This document shows, piece by piece, positions 49,410 to 59,002 of a stretch of 64,000 nt of DNA (its first letter is position 1; each line of letters starts with the position of its first letter). A model generated the notes under the pieces. That model was not told where the DNA came from, did not search any database, and was given only the letters and a program-made list of their open reading frames with translations. The translations under genes were made by a program, and so were the position numbers. This stretch comes from an uncultured Flavobacterium sp. (GTDB lineage: Bacteria > Bacteroidota > Bacteroidia > Flavobacteriales > Flavobacteriaceae): NCBI GenBank assembly GCA_943912855.1, contig CALTVC010000002.1, forward strand, positions 186,001 through 250,000. The letters are read 5' to 3'.

Positions 49410-52400
49410 TTATCTTATCATAGAGAAGTGTCCTCGCAGTTCCCTGCCGTCTTCTCTGTTTACCACAAACCAGTAATCTGTACTAGGTAGTTGGATGCCA
49501 TTAAGAGTACCGTCCCATCCATCGCTGGAAGAAGAAAGTGTGGTGATAAGTTTACCATACCTATCAAAAATGGTAACGTAGAAATCAGGTTCTTTAAATG
49601 AGTACTTGATTCTCCATTTGTCGTTATTACCATCTCCGTTAGGGGTAAAAAACTTAGGATAATTTAACAAAACAACTTCCTGTGACGTAATGCCACAGCC
49701 GTTAATATCTTTTACAAAAACAACGTATACACCAGCTTCAAGTCCGTCAAACACATTGTTTGGCGTAAAGGCACTGCCATTTATAGAGTATTCATATTCC
49801 CCTATTCCTTCTGCATGTATAGTTACACTGTTATGATCATAAGTCCAGTCGCCAAGTACTATATCTTTAATTTTAGGCGTTTCAGATTTTATAACCTCTG
49901 CGGTTGCGGTTGCAGAACAGTAAGAAGTTCCATAATTTCTACGTACTTCTACGGTATAAGTTCCGGCATCTGAAGCAAATATAGTTTGCGTTGTTTCACC
50001 ATTACTCCATATATAAGCATCAAAACCTGCAGGCGCTGTAAGAGCAGTAGTTCCATCATTACAAATTACACCATTAGTTTCTATAGAAGCTCTTTGCTGC
50101 TCACCTACATATAGCCTGAAAGATTTTACTTTATGGCAAATGTTTATTTGATTATGCTGTAACCTTACCCAAATTTGTTGTCCGTTAGATGAATTTGTTA
50201 TGTATTCAGGCAACGCATTTATACCAGCTTCTGCATCTACCTCAGTAAGGTGGTAAGTAATGTTGTACATAGAACTGTAAAGCGGTCCAAGAACTTCGGC
50301 ATCTTTATCTCTTAACCTAAAGCTTCTGTTAGTTACAGAGGTACCCGGTTCAGGACATTCTACAAGATCTGTAGGGTCTTGTGCATCTGCCATTGAAGGC
50401 ATATCTGCAGACTGATACCATTGTGGTAGTATATTACCACATGAATCTTCAAGTTCAAAAACATATTCTGCAGGCTCAAGATTTAAGAACGTGTTACTAC
50501 TACCATTGTTAACAATAAATGGCTGTCCGTTTTTCTTTACTATCCTAAAAGCTGTAGCAATACCAGAGTAGTCTATAACTATATCTCTTGGAGAACCCGC
50601 ACAAGCCATAGTATAAATCGCGTTAATAGAAAGACCTTCGTAGTACTCAAACGTATCACCCAGCTGGCTTATACACATTGTATTTGATGTGCTGGCAGTA
50701 GTAAAGGTTTCAAACTTTTTCATAATCCTGAACTTTCCGCTGTAAGCCAGGTTATTTCGTAACGATTTGTTTGTAAGTTTTAAGCCATTATCGGTTGTAG
50801 GAACACTTCCTTCAGGATAAACAGCACCTGTTTGAGGGTGCCCCCAGGTATCTGTACTGGCATTGTATTTTTGTAACCAATATGTAGCTCCTTCCATACC
50901 GTTGCTGTCATCTATAACTTTTACAGAAAAAGTACCACAACTCGGTTTGTACTCGTATGTAGCCGCCACAGGATTATAACCTACAACAGTAATAGGTAAT
51001 TGTTTAGTGGCTCCACAGGTATCAAGTCCGTAAAAAATATAGTCCCCTTCAGGCAAATCAGCTATTATAGAATGACCTGCCGATGTTAGAGAAGCAGAAA
51101 GATCGTATGGCAAAGCATGATTAAATGTAGATGGCGCGCTTATAATTTTAGCCGTTGCAATACCACTGTTACCACTCCTGAAACGTACTCCCCCAAATCC
51201 AGGTCCGCACGATGGAAGCGTTGCTATATTAAAGCTTTTATCTACATAGTCTTTAATCTCAAATCTGTTTGGTGGGTATACAAAACCACAATCGTCAGAA
51301 ATTTGTAGTTTATACCATCCTTTCGGCATGTTCACCATTCTTAATCTGCCATTTACAATAAAAGAACTTACATCTTCCGGTAGTGTATGAGTTAACAAAT
51401 ATTCTGCAGGAGCTTCAAGAAGCATCACATTAACTATGTTTTGTGGAGGCACACTGGCAGTAATAACTCCGTAGTTAGAAAAACATTCGTTTATTGTACC
51501 AGATGCACTAGGCTTAGGAAGTATAAATTCAAGCTCTATAGAATCTGTAACTGTTCTTCCGCAAGAGTCTGTAATCTGAACCACATATATACCGAAAGGT
51601 AGCGGCTGTGTTGCACTTCCGTAGCTTATGGTCTCTGTAGAGAACGGCCCGTTAGGTGCAGGTTGAAAATCAGCCGGGTTAAACCCTGCCGGTGCACTTA
51701 CAAAGTTTACAGTGTATGCACCGGTAAATTTTGAAACGTTTATATTAAGAAACTTTTGCGCACAAACTGACTCTCCGTCTGAAAGTAGTATTTCTATATC
51801 CGGATCTACGACATTGTCTTCTTTAGAATACGGTGTTCCGCAGTAGTCTGTAACAGTAAGGTCATACATATAAGCATCTGTAACAAACCTGGGAACCCTG
51901 GCAGTAACAGCTAAAGAATTTGCATTACCTGTAGCAAAATGTTGTTCTATCTCAATGCTCTGACCAGAAAGATCCATTGGGTAAAGAACATGTTTTACGG
52001 TTAAAGGATAATTTATAGGCCCTGAACTAGAACTTATAGTATTAGATACCTGAATAGAATCGCATGCCATAGCTGCATTAGATATATATTCTGTAGCTCC
52101 TATTTCTAAAGTAGCGTTAACCACATTAAGTGTATATGACTTTACCTTAGCTATACCGCATTCATTATACGCCCTTACTTTATAAGTACCTGTAGGAAGG
52201 TTTGGAAACACATTAGATGCCTGACGTGGTCTTGATACAGGTCCCGAAATAATTTCGCAATCTGTAAGTGTGCCACTACTGGCAGCAATTACAAGAGAAC
52301 CACCTGTAGAGCAATTGGTTTGCTGAGTAGTTATATTAAAGTTAAACGGTACAATACTTTTATTTATCGTGATTTGCTTCTCTTTAGTATTAGAAGCACT

Positions 52401-52685
52401 GTTCAGCGACTGAATAGCTACCACCTTATAAGTTCCTGAAGTTAGTCCTCCTATGTAGGCCGATGTTTGTATAGACATGGCACTGTTAGTGTTTGGCAGC
52501 TTATATATTTTATATAACATCTGCGCATTAGCCGAAGTATTGCTTACAGAAAAAGTAAGTGTTCCGTTACCCTGGCATGTTTCGTCTGTCTTATCTACAG
52601 TAAGACTAAAATTTGAAATTTGTGCAAAAGCCCCCCAGCTTACAACACAAAACATTAAACTTAAAAAACGTACAAATCCCCTCAT
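49410..52685 (-). CDS. Very large T9SS type B (gliding-associated C-terminal) surface protein
   Basis: A 1091-residue protein with a signal peptide (MRGFVRFLSLMFCVVSWGAFAQ) and about nine beta-sandwich repeats of 90-100 residues, many with a conserved D-x-CG (SDDCG, TDSCG, EDSCG, LDTCG), the mark of SprB-like repeats. It ends in FFTPNGDGNNDKWRI ... STDYWFVV, the T9SS type B domain. It is probably an adhesin carried on the cell surface, perhaps by the gliding machinery. Only the C-terminal 150 residues and the domain before them resemble the protein at 43709; the repeats differ. Confidence 0.88.
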   Translation of the reverse strand: MRGFVRFLSLMFCVVSWGAFAQISNFSLTVDKTDETCQGNGTLTFSVSNTSANAQMLYKIYKLPNTNSAMSIQTSAYIGGLTSGTYKVVAIQSLNSASNTKEKQITINKSIVPFNFNITTQQTNCSTGGSLVIAASSGTLTDCEIISGPVSRPRQASNVFPNLPTGTYKVRAYNECGIAKVKSYTLNVVNATLEIGATEYISNAAMACDSIQVSNTISSSSGPINYPLTVKHVLYPMDLSGQSIEIEQHFATGNANSLAVTARVPRFVTDAYMYDLTVTDYCGTPYSKEDNVVDPDIEILLSDGESVCAQKFLNINVSKFTGAYTVNFVSAPAGFNPADFQPAPNGPFSTETISYGSATQPLPFGIYVVQITDSCGRTVTDSIELEFILPKPSASGTINECFSNYGVITASVPPQNIVNVMLLEAPAEYLLTHTLPEDVSSFIVNGRLRMVNMPKGWYKLQISDDCGFVYPPNRFEIKDYVDKSFNIATLPSCGPGFGGVRFRSGNSGIATAKIISAPSTFNHALPYDLSASLTSAGHSIIADLPEGDYIFYGLDTCGATKQLPITVVGYNPVAATYEYKPSCGTFSVKVIDDSNGMEGATYWLQKYNASTDTWGHPQTGAVYPEGSVPTTDNGLKLTNKSLRNNLAYSGKFRIMKKFETFTTASTSNTMCISQLGDTFEYYEGLSINAIYTMACAGSPRDIVIDYSGIATAFRIVKKNGQPFIVNNGSSNTFLNLEPAEYVFELEDSCGNILPQWYQSADMPSMADAQDPTDLVECPEPGTSVTNRSFRLRDKDAEVLGPLYSSMYNITYHLTEVDAEAGINALPEYITNSSNGQQIWVRLQHNQINICHKVKSFRLYVGEQQRASIETNGVICNDGTTALTAPAGFDAYIWSNGETTQTIFASDAGTYTVEVRRNYGTSYCSATATAEVIKSETPKIKDIVLGDWTYDHNSVTIHAEGIGEYEYSINGSAFTPNNVFDGLEAGVYVVFVKDINGCGITSQEVVLLNYPKFFTPNGDGNNDKWRIKYSFKEPDFYVTIFDRYGKLITTLSSSSDGWDGTLNGIQLPSTDYWFVVNREDGRELRGHFSMIR

Positions 52686-53353
52686 ATGCTATTCATTTTC
52701 ATTACGAAAAAAACTCTTGTTTCATAGCGGTTATTAAATCCCCATTTATTCCGCTAATCTTACAATACAATTTTACTAAAAGAATATACCCTGAGAAGTG
52801 ATTAACAACACCCGATAAGCACATTTTAACGAGAAAATAAGCAATAATTATTTTTTAAATATTTCTTAAAAAAACCTAAAACCTTGATTAACAAAGGAAA
52901 ATTAAATTAATACCGGATAATTATCCCAAATACAAATAATATTAAAAAAATAACTAAGCACACATGAACGGTAATATTGTTGCTTTCATCGGATTTTATT
53001 AATAAAATAAGGTGCTTGGAGAATTAAAAATTGAAAATCATGGTAATAAACAAATCCAAAAAACGTCAGACCATCTAAGAATTGAATTCAAAATAATCAT
53101 TTTATACGCTTCTTATGTAAGCCAAACGATGTGTTTTTGATTTAAATAAAGCCAGACAAAAGTTACCATCTTAAAGTATTACAAATGGTCTTATATAATC
53201 TCGGATTACGAAACAAAAATTTAAGGGCGAACCTGAAACAAAGGGTATATGAAATTTTACTCTTGTTTTCAGGTTCGCCCTTAAATTTTAAATTCTCTGA
53301 TTTTGATATCACAGAGATACTTCCCTTGCCATATCAAAATACAATAGAGTATC
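52686..53353. other. AT-rich gene-free gap of about 670 bases
   Basis: No convincing gene was found. One open frame on the plus strand (53185-53433) is built across the inverted repeat at 53216-53289 and runs into the DUF4268 gene, so it is not accepted. Apart from that repeat I see only A/T-rich sequence. Confidence 0.6.
53216..53289. repeat. Perfect 23-bp inverted repeat with a 28-base loop
   Basis: Arms 53216-53238 and 53267-53289 are perfectly complementary over 23 bases (core GGGCGAACCTGAAA). The core is GC-richer than the surroundings. No T-run follows directly and no transposase is near. It could be a relic of a small mobile element, a structured RNA, or the end of a lost gene's terminator. 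Confidence 0.85.
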
Positions 53354-53800
53354 TTAAGTATTTATTTCAAGATCACGAATATAGTCTTCGTATTCATAAA
53401 AGAACAATTCAAAGGAATTCATGTGTTCAATGAAAAAATCGAATATGGTTTCCCAGGTAGCCCTATTAAATAAACTAATACCTGTAAGTTCTACCCATAC
53501 CCTACTGATAAGTTTATTATTGTCTTCAAGATAATAATCACGCTCAAAAATGGCTTCGGGTAAATATTCTTCCAACAAGATGGTTTTTAACGATTCTATT
53601 TTTTCAAAATAGATTTTGCGTTTCTCCTCGTCTTTTGGCTCTATGTCCAGCATTACCCTTGCCTTCTTGTTATCTATGTAAAACTTAAAAGCTATATCTT
53701 TAATTTTGGTATCGTATAGAAGCCACTTTCGGGGGCTTGCTTCCGAAAAAGCAGTCCAAAATTCTTTTTTTATTTGTTGAGCTTCAGCTTTACTGTACAT
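53354..53800 (-). CDS. DUF4268 domain protein
   Basis: A 148-residue protein from the ATG at 53798-53800 (MYSKAEAQQIKKEFW). A longer frame upstream runs through the start of the divergent Nudix gene and is not used. The sequence AFSEASPRKWLLYDTKIKDIAFKFYIDNKKARVMLDIE is typical of the DUF4268 group, related to restriction-like or DNA-binding helper domains but alone here. It has no signal peptide and should be cytoplasmic. Function is unknown. Confidence 0.8.
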   Translation of the reverse strand: MYSKAEAQQIKKEFWTAFSEASPRKWLLYDTKIKDIAFKFYIDNKKARVMLDIEPKDEEKRKIYFEKIESLKTILLEEYLPEAIFERDYYLEDNNKLISRVWVELTGISLFNRATWETIFDFFIEHMNSFELFFYEYEDYIRDLEINT

Positions 53801-53860
53801 GATAATGTGTTTTAGCGGTAGCTTTCGTACCTTTAAGCAATAGATTTTACTGCAAAAAGA

Positions 53861-54505
53861 ATGCTTTTTTCTGATTTTACCAATAAATACATCCCTAAAA
53901 TGCTTTCGGAACAACTTCCGGGCATTAGTGCACACATACTTATGGCACCCGCCGGGAGGCAACCCACACTTTCTCCGGATTATTACACTACCCGAAATCC
54001 AAGGGCTTCTGCTGTAATGATGCTGGTATATCCACGCGATGGAGAAGCTACATTAGTACTTACCAAAAGACATGCGTATGAAGGTGTACATTCTGCACAG
54101 ATATCATTTCCGGGAGGTAAGGCAGAACCGGAAGATAAAGATTTAGAATATACAGCCCTTCGTGAAACTTTTGAAGAAGTTGGGATACTATCAGATACCA
54201 TAAATGTTGTAATGCGATTTACCGATTTGTACATTCCTCCAAGCAATTTTTTGGTTTCACCATTTTTAGGAGTTCTAACAGAAGAACCTGTTTTTCATCC
54301 TGCTGATTATGAAGTAGCCGAAATTGTAGAATTACCATTAGATGTGCTGCTTGATGATACAGTGGTGCAAAACGCCGCGCTCGAAACGTCTTACGCTCCA
54401 TTAGCTAAAGTTCCGGCTTTTAATATACACGGACACGTTGTGTGGGGTGCTACTGCCATGATGCTCTCAGAATTCAAAGAAGTGCTAAAAAAAGTACTAA
54501 AATGA
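53861..54505 (+). CDS. Nudix hydrolase, CoA pyrophosphatase type
   Basis: A 214-residue protein with the Nudix box GGKAEPEDKDLEYTALRETFEEVG and, just before it, the UPF0035 signature LTKRHAYEGVHSAQISFPGG that marks the CoA diphosphatase (NudL) branch. It should split CoA or its oxidized forms into phosphopantetheine and 3',5'-ADP using magnesium. It is followed 38 bases later by the acyltransferase gene and may be co-transcribed with it. Confidence 0.92.
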   Translation: MLFSDFTNKYIPKMLSEQLPGISAHILMAPAGRQPTLSPDYYTTRNPRASAVMMLVYPRDGEATLVLTKRHAYEGVHSAQISFPGGKAEPEDKDLEYTALRETFEEVGILSDTINVVMRFTDLYIPPSNFLVSPFLGVLTEEPVFHPADYEVAEIVELPLDVLLDDTVVQNAALETSYAPLAKVPAFNIHGHVVWGATAMMLSEFKEVLKKVLK

Positions 54506-54543
54506 TTTCGTTTTCGTAACTTGCGGTCTGTTTTAATGCAATT

Positions 54544-55362
54544 ATGGGATTATTTAGAAGAAATCCGTTTGGTCACATACTGTTCCTTAAGCGCTGGATG
54601 ATATTTATATTTGGAGTGCTTACACACAGAAGATACCGCGGATTTAACCGACTGGAGATAGAAGGATCTGATATTATAAGGAATTTACCGGATACTAACG
54701 TACTTTTTATATCTAACCACCAAACGTATTTTGCCGATGTGGTGGCTATGTTTCATGTATTTAACGCAAGTATTAAAGGCCGTGAAAACGACATTAATAA
54801 TGTAGGTTATCTTTGGAAACCAAAGCTTAACCTGTATTATGTTGCTGCCAAAGAAACCATGAAGGCTGGCTTATTGCCGCGTATACTTTCTTATGCAGGT
54901 GCCATCTCTGTAGAACGTACGTGGCGTGCGGGTGGTAAGGATGTGAGCGAAGAAGAAAAACGTGCTGTTAACCCTAATGACACAGAGAACATAAAAATGG
55001 CCCTGGAAGACGGCTGGGTTATTACCTTTCCGCAGGGTACTACTAAGCCCTTTAAGCCTATCCGTAAAGGTACTGCCCATATTATTAAACAGCACAAACC
55101 TATTGTTGTTCCTATTGTTATAGACGGTTTCCGCCGTTCGTTTGATAAAAAAGGGCTGCGATTAAAAAAGAAAGGAATCTTCCAGTCTTTTGTAATCAAG
55201 CAGCCACTTGAAATAGATTATGATAACGAAACCATAGACGAAATCGTAGAAAAAATTGAGTTTGCCATAGAGCAACACCCAAGCTTCCTGAAAGTTATTC
55301 CGCTAGAGGAAATCCAGGCAGAAGAGGAACTTAACAAGCAACGCCGTTGGGAAGCTTATTAG
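54544..55362 (+). CDS. 1-acyl-glycerol-3-phosphate acyltransferase-like protein (PlsC family)
   Basis: A 272-residue PlsC-domain protein. The acceptor-site motif reads NHQTYFAD (H59, D65), one residue longer than the classical H-x4-D, and the glycerophosphate motif is FPQGTT. One hydrophobic segment near residues 12-28 anchors it at the inner membrane. It transfers an acyl chain to lysophosphatidic acid or a related lipid such as the glycine or ornithine lipids of Bacteroidota. The stop overlaps the convergent gene's stop by 4 bases. Confidence 0.85.
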   Translation: MGLFRRNPFGHILFLKRWMIFIFGVLTHRRYRGFNRLEIEGSDIIRNLPDTNVLFISNHQTYFADVVAMFHVFNASIKGRENDINNVGYLWKPKLNLYYVAAKETMKAGLLPRILSYAGAISVERTWRAGGKDVSEEEKRAVNPNDTENIKMALEDGWVITFPQGTTKPFKPIRKGTAHIIKQHKPIVVPIVIDGFRRSFDKKGLRLKKKGIFQSFVIKQPLEIDYDNETIDEIVEKIEFAIEQHPSFLKVIPLEEIQAEEELNKQRRWEAY

Positions 55363-57473
55363 TTTCCTATGCTATTTTTTTGCTGTTGCGGGTTGTTATT
55401 GTTAAGTAGGTTGTTTTCTCTTTCCGGTTTGCTTTTGGTAGGTATTTTGTAGTTCAATGAAATCCCTACTCTGCGCGAATCGTACTTACTGTTATAATAC
55501 AAATTAGTACCTGCCATCCTTAAATCCTGTTTATTGGTATTCAGTATGTCATTGGCATATATAGATGCTGACAGGTTATCGGACAAAAACTTCTTAGAGA
55601 AAGTTACATCAAGTTGCTGATTGAATGGTGCTCTCGACACATAATAGTAATAGTTACCACCTCGGTTAGACGTGTTGTAATTCGCCGTGAACTTTATCTT
55701 TTTAGGCAATAGTATTTGCGACATTAGGTTGTAACTCCATATACTTTTTGTATCTAATCCCGGAATTATATGCTTTTGATTGCCGGCATAGATATACATA
55801 AAGTTGATTTCGTCCGGGTTAAAGTTCATTTCTAAAACCTTCTTCAAACCTTGTGTAAACAGCATATAAGGCAGCGGTATCCCGAAGTTAAAATTACGCA
55901 TGGTAATGTTCGGTACGTTTTCGGTAACACTCGCAGCACCATCTGGCGTGGTTATAATACGATTGATAATTTCGTTCTTAGCATCGGTTATAGAGAATCC
56001 TATATTAAAGTATTGAAATGCGTTTACCTCTACTTCATAGTTATGGAAGAACGTTGGCTCCAGGTTCGGGTTACCATAGAAACCTACATTAGGGTTTTGA
56101 TAATTCGTGTTATTTGGGTTAAGCGAACTTGTATCCGGTAAGCTTATCTTGTTGTTGTAGTTAACCTTAGCATACACATTATCTATAATGTTATACTGAA
56201 CTGTAGCATTCGGGAAAAACCGGGTTTTATGAAACGGCAACAAATCTCCACCTAAGACACTTCCCTCAATGTTATACGATTCGAGTCGGCCTCCGGCTAT
56301 AAATTCAAACTTCTTGTAGGTCACTTGTCCTTCAACATAACCTGCTGCCGATGTACGGCGGTAATCCAGGTTTCTGATACCAAAATTTGTAGCCTTAAAA
56401 TCCAAAAGGTCGGCAAGTCCGCCCAAGCTTATCTTGGTTTTATCAAGGAAATTTATCTCCTGAGTATAATCGGTCTTAAACTGGTAAAACCCCTGGTTAT
56501 TTTCATTGCCCAGAACATTAATGCCGGTCAACCTTGATAGCTGATCGAAATTATTTTTGCTGTTGTTAAAGTTAAAACGGAAATCGAGTTTTTTAGCCAC
56601 GTCATCAAAACGCTTTTGATACGTAAGCATTACATCGTGGTAATTCCATTTGGTTTTACTTTGGTCATCAGATGTAAATCCTTCTCCATAGGCACCTATG
56701 TAAGCATTATTATTACTTGAATTTAAATCGTAATTAACCAACAGTCGGTCTTTCTTAAAATCGAATTTAAGACCTGTTTTAAGGTAGTAAAAACGGTTTA
56801 CCCTATCGGTTAGGTTATTACTTAATATAATATCATCATTATAAAAGTTATTACGTCTGTAACCTTCATTATAGCTCTGCCCCCCTTGTACCTGCCAGCT
56901 AAACAGTTTATTGGCGGCGCTAACCGTCATACTATTGTTAAACTTATGCCTGCCGTTATCGTAATTTGTATAGCTGTAACCGTTAGAATAAGTAGCAGTA
57001 AAGTATTTCTTTATCTTTTTTGAAGTAATAATATTAATGATGGCTCCGCCCGACGTAGCTGGAAATTCGGCTCCGGGATTGGTAATCACTTCAACCTTTT
57101 CTATGGAGTTGGCAGGCATACCCTCAAGGTACGAGGTAAGCTCATTGGAATAAATATTAAGCGGACGACCATCCATGTATACCTGAAGTTGTTTGCCCTG
57201 ATACATCATACCGGCCACTTCAGATATGATTAGCCCAGGTAGTTTTTTAAGCCCTTCCATAAGCGAACCTGAATTAAGGTGTGCCTGCTCAGAAAAGTCA
57301 AAAATAGTACGGTCGGCTTTGCGCTCTACCGCCTGTTTTTTCTTTTCAAGGACTACTTCATCCAGCTCTGTTTTCATATTAATAGTGTCCTTAGCGGTTT
57401 CACTATTTTTTTCATCCTGAGCAGATACAGCCATTGCCCCCAGCAATGCCATACAGGTAAGAAAAGATTTCAT
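55359..57473 (-). CDS. Outer-membrane beta-barrel protein with TonB-receptor plug
   Basis: A 704-residue protein with a signal peptide (to VSAQ) and a plug domain (FSEQAHLNSGSLMEGLKKLPGL ... QVYMDGRPLNIYS ... SIEKVEVITNPGAEFPATSGGAIINIIT, about 58-150). The rest is a barrel of the OMP_b-brl_3 type, with a disordered, Asn/Gln-rich tail. The carboxypeptidase-regulatory domain usual in this group is reduced or missing. A TonB box-like DEVVLEKKK is at 37-45. The substrate is unknown, and no lipoprotein or regulator partner adjoins. Confidence 0.87.
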   Translation of the reverse strand: MKSFLTCMALLGAMAVSAQDEKNSETAKDTINMKTELDEVVLEKKKQAVERKADRTIFDFSEQAHLNSGSLMEGLKKLPGLIISEVAGMMYQGKQLQVYMDGRPLNIYSNELTSYLEGMPANSIEKVEVITNPGAEFPATSGGAIINIITSKKIKKYFTATYSNGYSYTNYDNGRHKFNNSMTVSAANKLFSWQVQGGQSYNEGYRRNNFYNDDIILSNNLTDRVNRFYYLKTGLKFDFKKDRLLVNYDLNSSNNNAYIGAYGEGFTSDDQSKTKWNYHDVMLTYQKRFDDVAKKLDFRFNFNNSKNNFDQLSRLTGINVLGNENNQGFYQFKTDYTQEINFLDKTKISLGGLADLLDFKATNFGIRNLDYRRTSAAGYVEGQVTYKKFEFIAGGRLESYNIEGSVLGGDLLPFHKTRFFPNATVQYNIIDNVYAKVNYNNKISLPDTSSLNPNNTNYQNPNVGFYGNPNLEPTFFHNYEVEVNAFQYFNIGFSITDAKNEIINRIITTPDGAASVTENVPNITMRNFNFGIPLPYMLFTQGLKKVLEMNFNPDEINFMYIYAGNQKHIIPGLDTKSIWSYNLMSQILLPKKIKFTANYNTSNRGGNYYYYVSRAPFNQQLDVTFSKKFLSDNLSASIYANDILNTNKQDLRMAGTNLYYNSKYDSRRVGISLNYKIPTKSKPERENNLLNNNNPQQQKNSIGN

Positions 57474-57550
57474 AAGATTGTGATTGATTTTTGATTGATG
57501 ATTTTATATATATGAAGGATGTCGACTACATATCTATTATAAGATTAAGT

Positions 57551-58408
57551 TTATTTCAATACTGCCTCTACTTTATAACCTTTTTTACGAAGCAGGTTTA
57601 TCACCCCATTCTCTCCGCCAAGATGAGCGGCACCAACAGCAAATAAAGTAGGAGTAGTTTTAGCAGCAGTTTCTATACCGGGAATCCAGCTTTGGTTACG
57701 TTCAGTAAGCATAATGTCTGCATGATCACCATAAAGTTTGTTCTCTTCTTCATTCATCATTTCGGCAATGGCTTTCAGGTTTTGACTTTTGTAAACAGCT
57801 TCAAGCTTCTTGCTTTCTTCAATTTGTTTGTCAATACCTTCTTTAGCCATATTAACCAGCTCTTTCATCTGTTCCTCATACGGTATGGCATCAAAAAGTG
57901 CCAATTGTTTCTCTATGGTTTCCAACCCGAAAACCTGCTCGTTTTGCTCTTTGGTAACTTCCATAAGCGACTGCTCAATGCTCTCTGGTGCACACCCCAT
58001 AAACTTAGGTGCTAGTAATGTCCCCACAAGTGCCGGTTTAAAACTGTCTAGCAACGTAGCAGGCATGCCCAAATTGTTATTCAGGAAATCATTTACCAAC
58101 TGAAAATCTTCGGCACTCACAAGTTTACTCATCTTTTGCCCGTTTTTCATCGTCATCCCTAACATCATCTTGGTCTGGATGGTAGGGTCGTCCATGTTTA
58201 TTTCCAGGTAGAGTTGCTTGGTTTCGTCAAGAGCTTTAAGCACTTTTGGCTCCAGGGTGGCATCGCACAATATGTGCATGGTACCAAACAGGTAAGATGG
58301 CTGTTTTAACCCCTTACCGGAAATCTTCCATAAGAGCGAATTCTCGGTATTTTGGCTGTAGCCAAAAAATGCACAAAGACTTAATATACTTATGAAGATG
58401 TTTCTCAT
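57551..58408 (-). CDS. TraB/GumN family protein
   Basis: A 285-residue protein with a signal peptide (to GYS) and the family's two GxxH signatures: SYLFGTMHI near residue 40 and VGAAHLGGENGVINLLRKKGYKV near 260. The fold is predicted to be a metal-dependent protease-like hydrolase related to Tiki, but bacterial functions are mostly unknown. Its start overlaps the stop of the membrane protein gene upstream by 4 bases, forming an operon with an ECF sigma factor. Confidence 0.9.
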   Translation of the reverse strand: MRNIFISILSLCAFFGYSQNTENSLLWKISGKGLKQPSYLFGTMHILCDATLEPKVLKALDETKQLYLEINMDDPTIQTKMMLGMTMKNGQKMSKLVSAEDFQLVNDFLNNNLGMPATLLDSFKPALVGTLLAPKFMGCAPESIEQSLMEVTKEQNEQVFGLETIEKQLALFDAIPYEEQMKELVNMAKEGIDKQIEESKKLEAVYKSQNLKAIAEMMNEEENKLYGDHADIMLTERNQSWIPGIETAAKTTPTLFAVGAAHLGGENGVINLLRKKGYKVEAVLK

Positions 58409-58989
58409 TGGTTGGTCATTTTTTGCAGTTCGCGGTAGTTTTTATTTAGTTTACGCACCAGCCTGCCATACAATGCATTGTATAACAACACCAATATACC
58501 CATCATAGCGAGCGCTACCCCAATGCTAACATATAAAAAGATAGCTTCGTCATGCCCCGATTTACCTATTTCCTGATATAATGTATATACAAGCGTAAAT
58601 GAAATAACACCTATAACATAGCCTATGTAAACCATTACTATACGGCGGGTATAAATAATGTTGTCCAGCAATTCCTTAACAGGCTTTTCTACCGATATTT
58701 TTTTATAGTTAACATAAAAGAAAACGATGAAAATAATAAGTACCACATAGGTAACATAATCCAATACCTGTAAGATAACCGGCATTTCCTCTCTCGGTGT
58801 GTCCATGAAAAAGCTGGAAAGGCTACAACCTCCCCAAAACACAAACTCAAGTATGCTTATAATCAATATCCATTTTACTGCCGAAGACGAACGCTTGTGC
58901 AGCATGCCATATATTTCGGTCTCGGTAACCTGCGGGAAGTTTTCTTCGCTGTTCTTCCAGTGGTTTTTCAGTTTATCCAGTTCGTCCAT
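58405..58989 (-). CDS. Four-segment membrane protein, possible anti-sigma factor
   Basis: A 194-residue protein: a cytoplasmic N-terminus of about 38 residues (MDELDKLKNHWKNSEENFP), then membrane segments at about 40-60, 76-96, 118-138 and 148-170. It lies 13 bases after the ECF sigma gene and overlaps the TraB/GumN gene, the usual place of an anti-sigma factor. The N-terminus is short for a standard anti-sigma domain, so the role is inferred from position only. Confidence 0.75.
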   Translation of the reverse strand: MDELDKLKNHWKNSEENFPQVTETEIYGMLHKRSSSAVKWILIISILEFVFWGGCSLSSFFMDTPREEMPVILQVLDYVTYVVLIIFIVFFYVNYKKISVEKPVKELLDNIIYTRRIVMVYIGYVIGVISFTLVYTLYQEIGKSGHDEAIFLYVSIGVALAMMGILVLLYNALYGRLVRKLNKNYRELQKMTNQ

Positions 58990-59002
58990 TTCTTTTCTCT
59001 CC

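Noticed and set aside
53185..53433. Plus-strand open frame of 82 codons
   Set aside because: It is built from the two arms of the 23-bp inverted repeat and ends inside the DUF4268 gene on the other strand. It has no start signal or recognisable domain.
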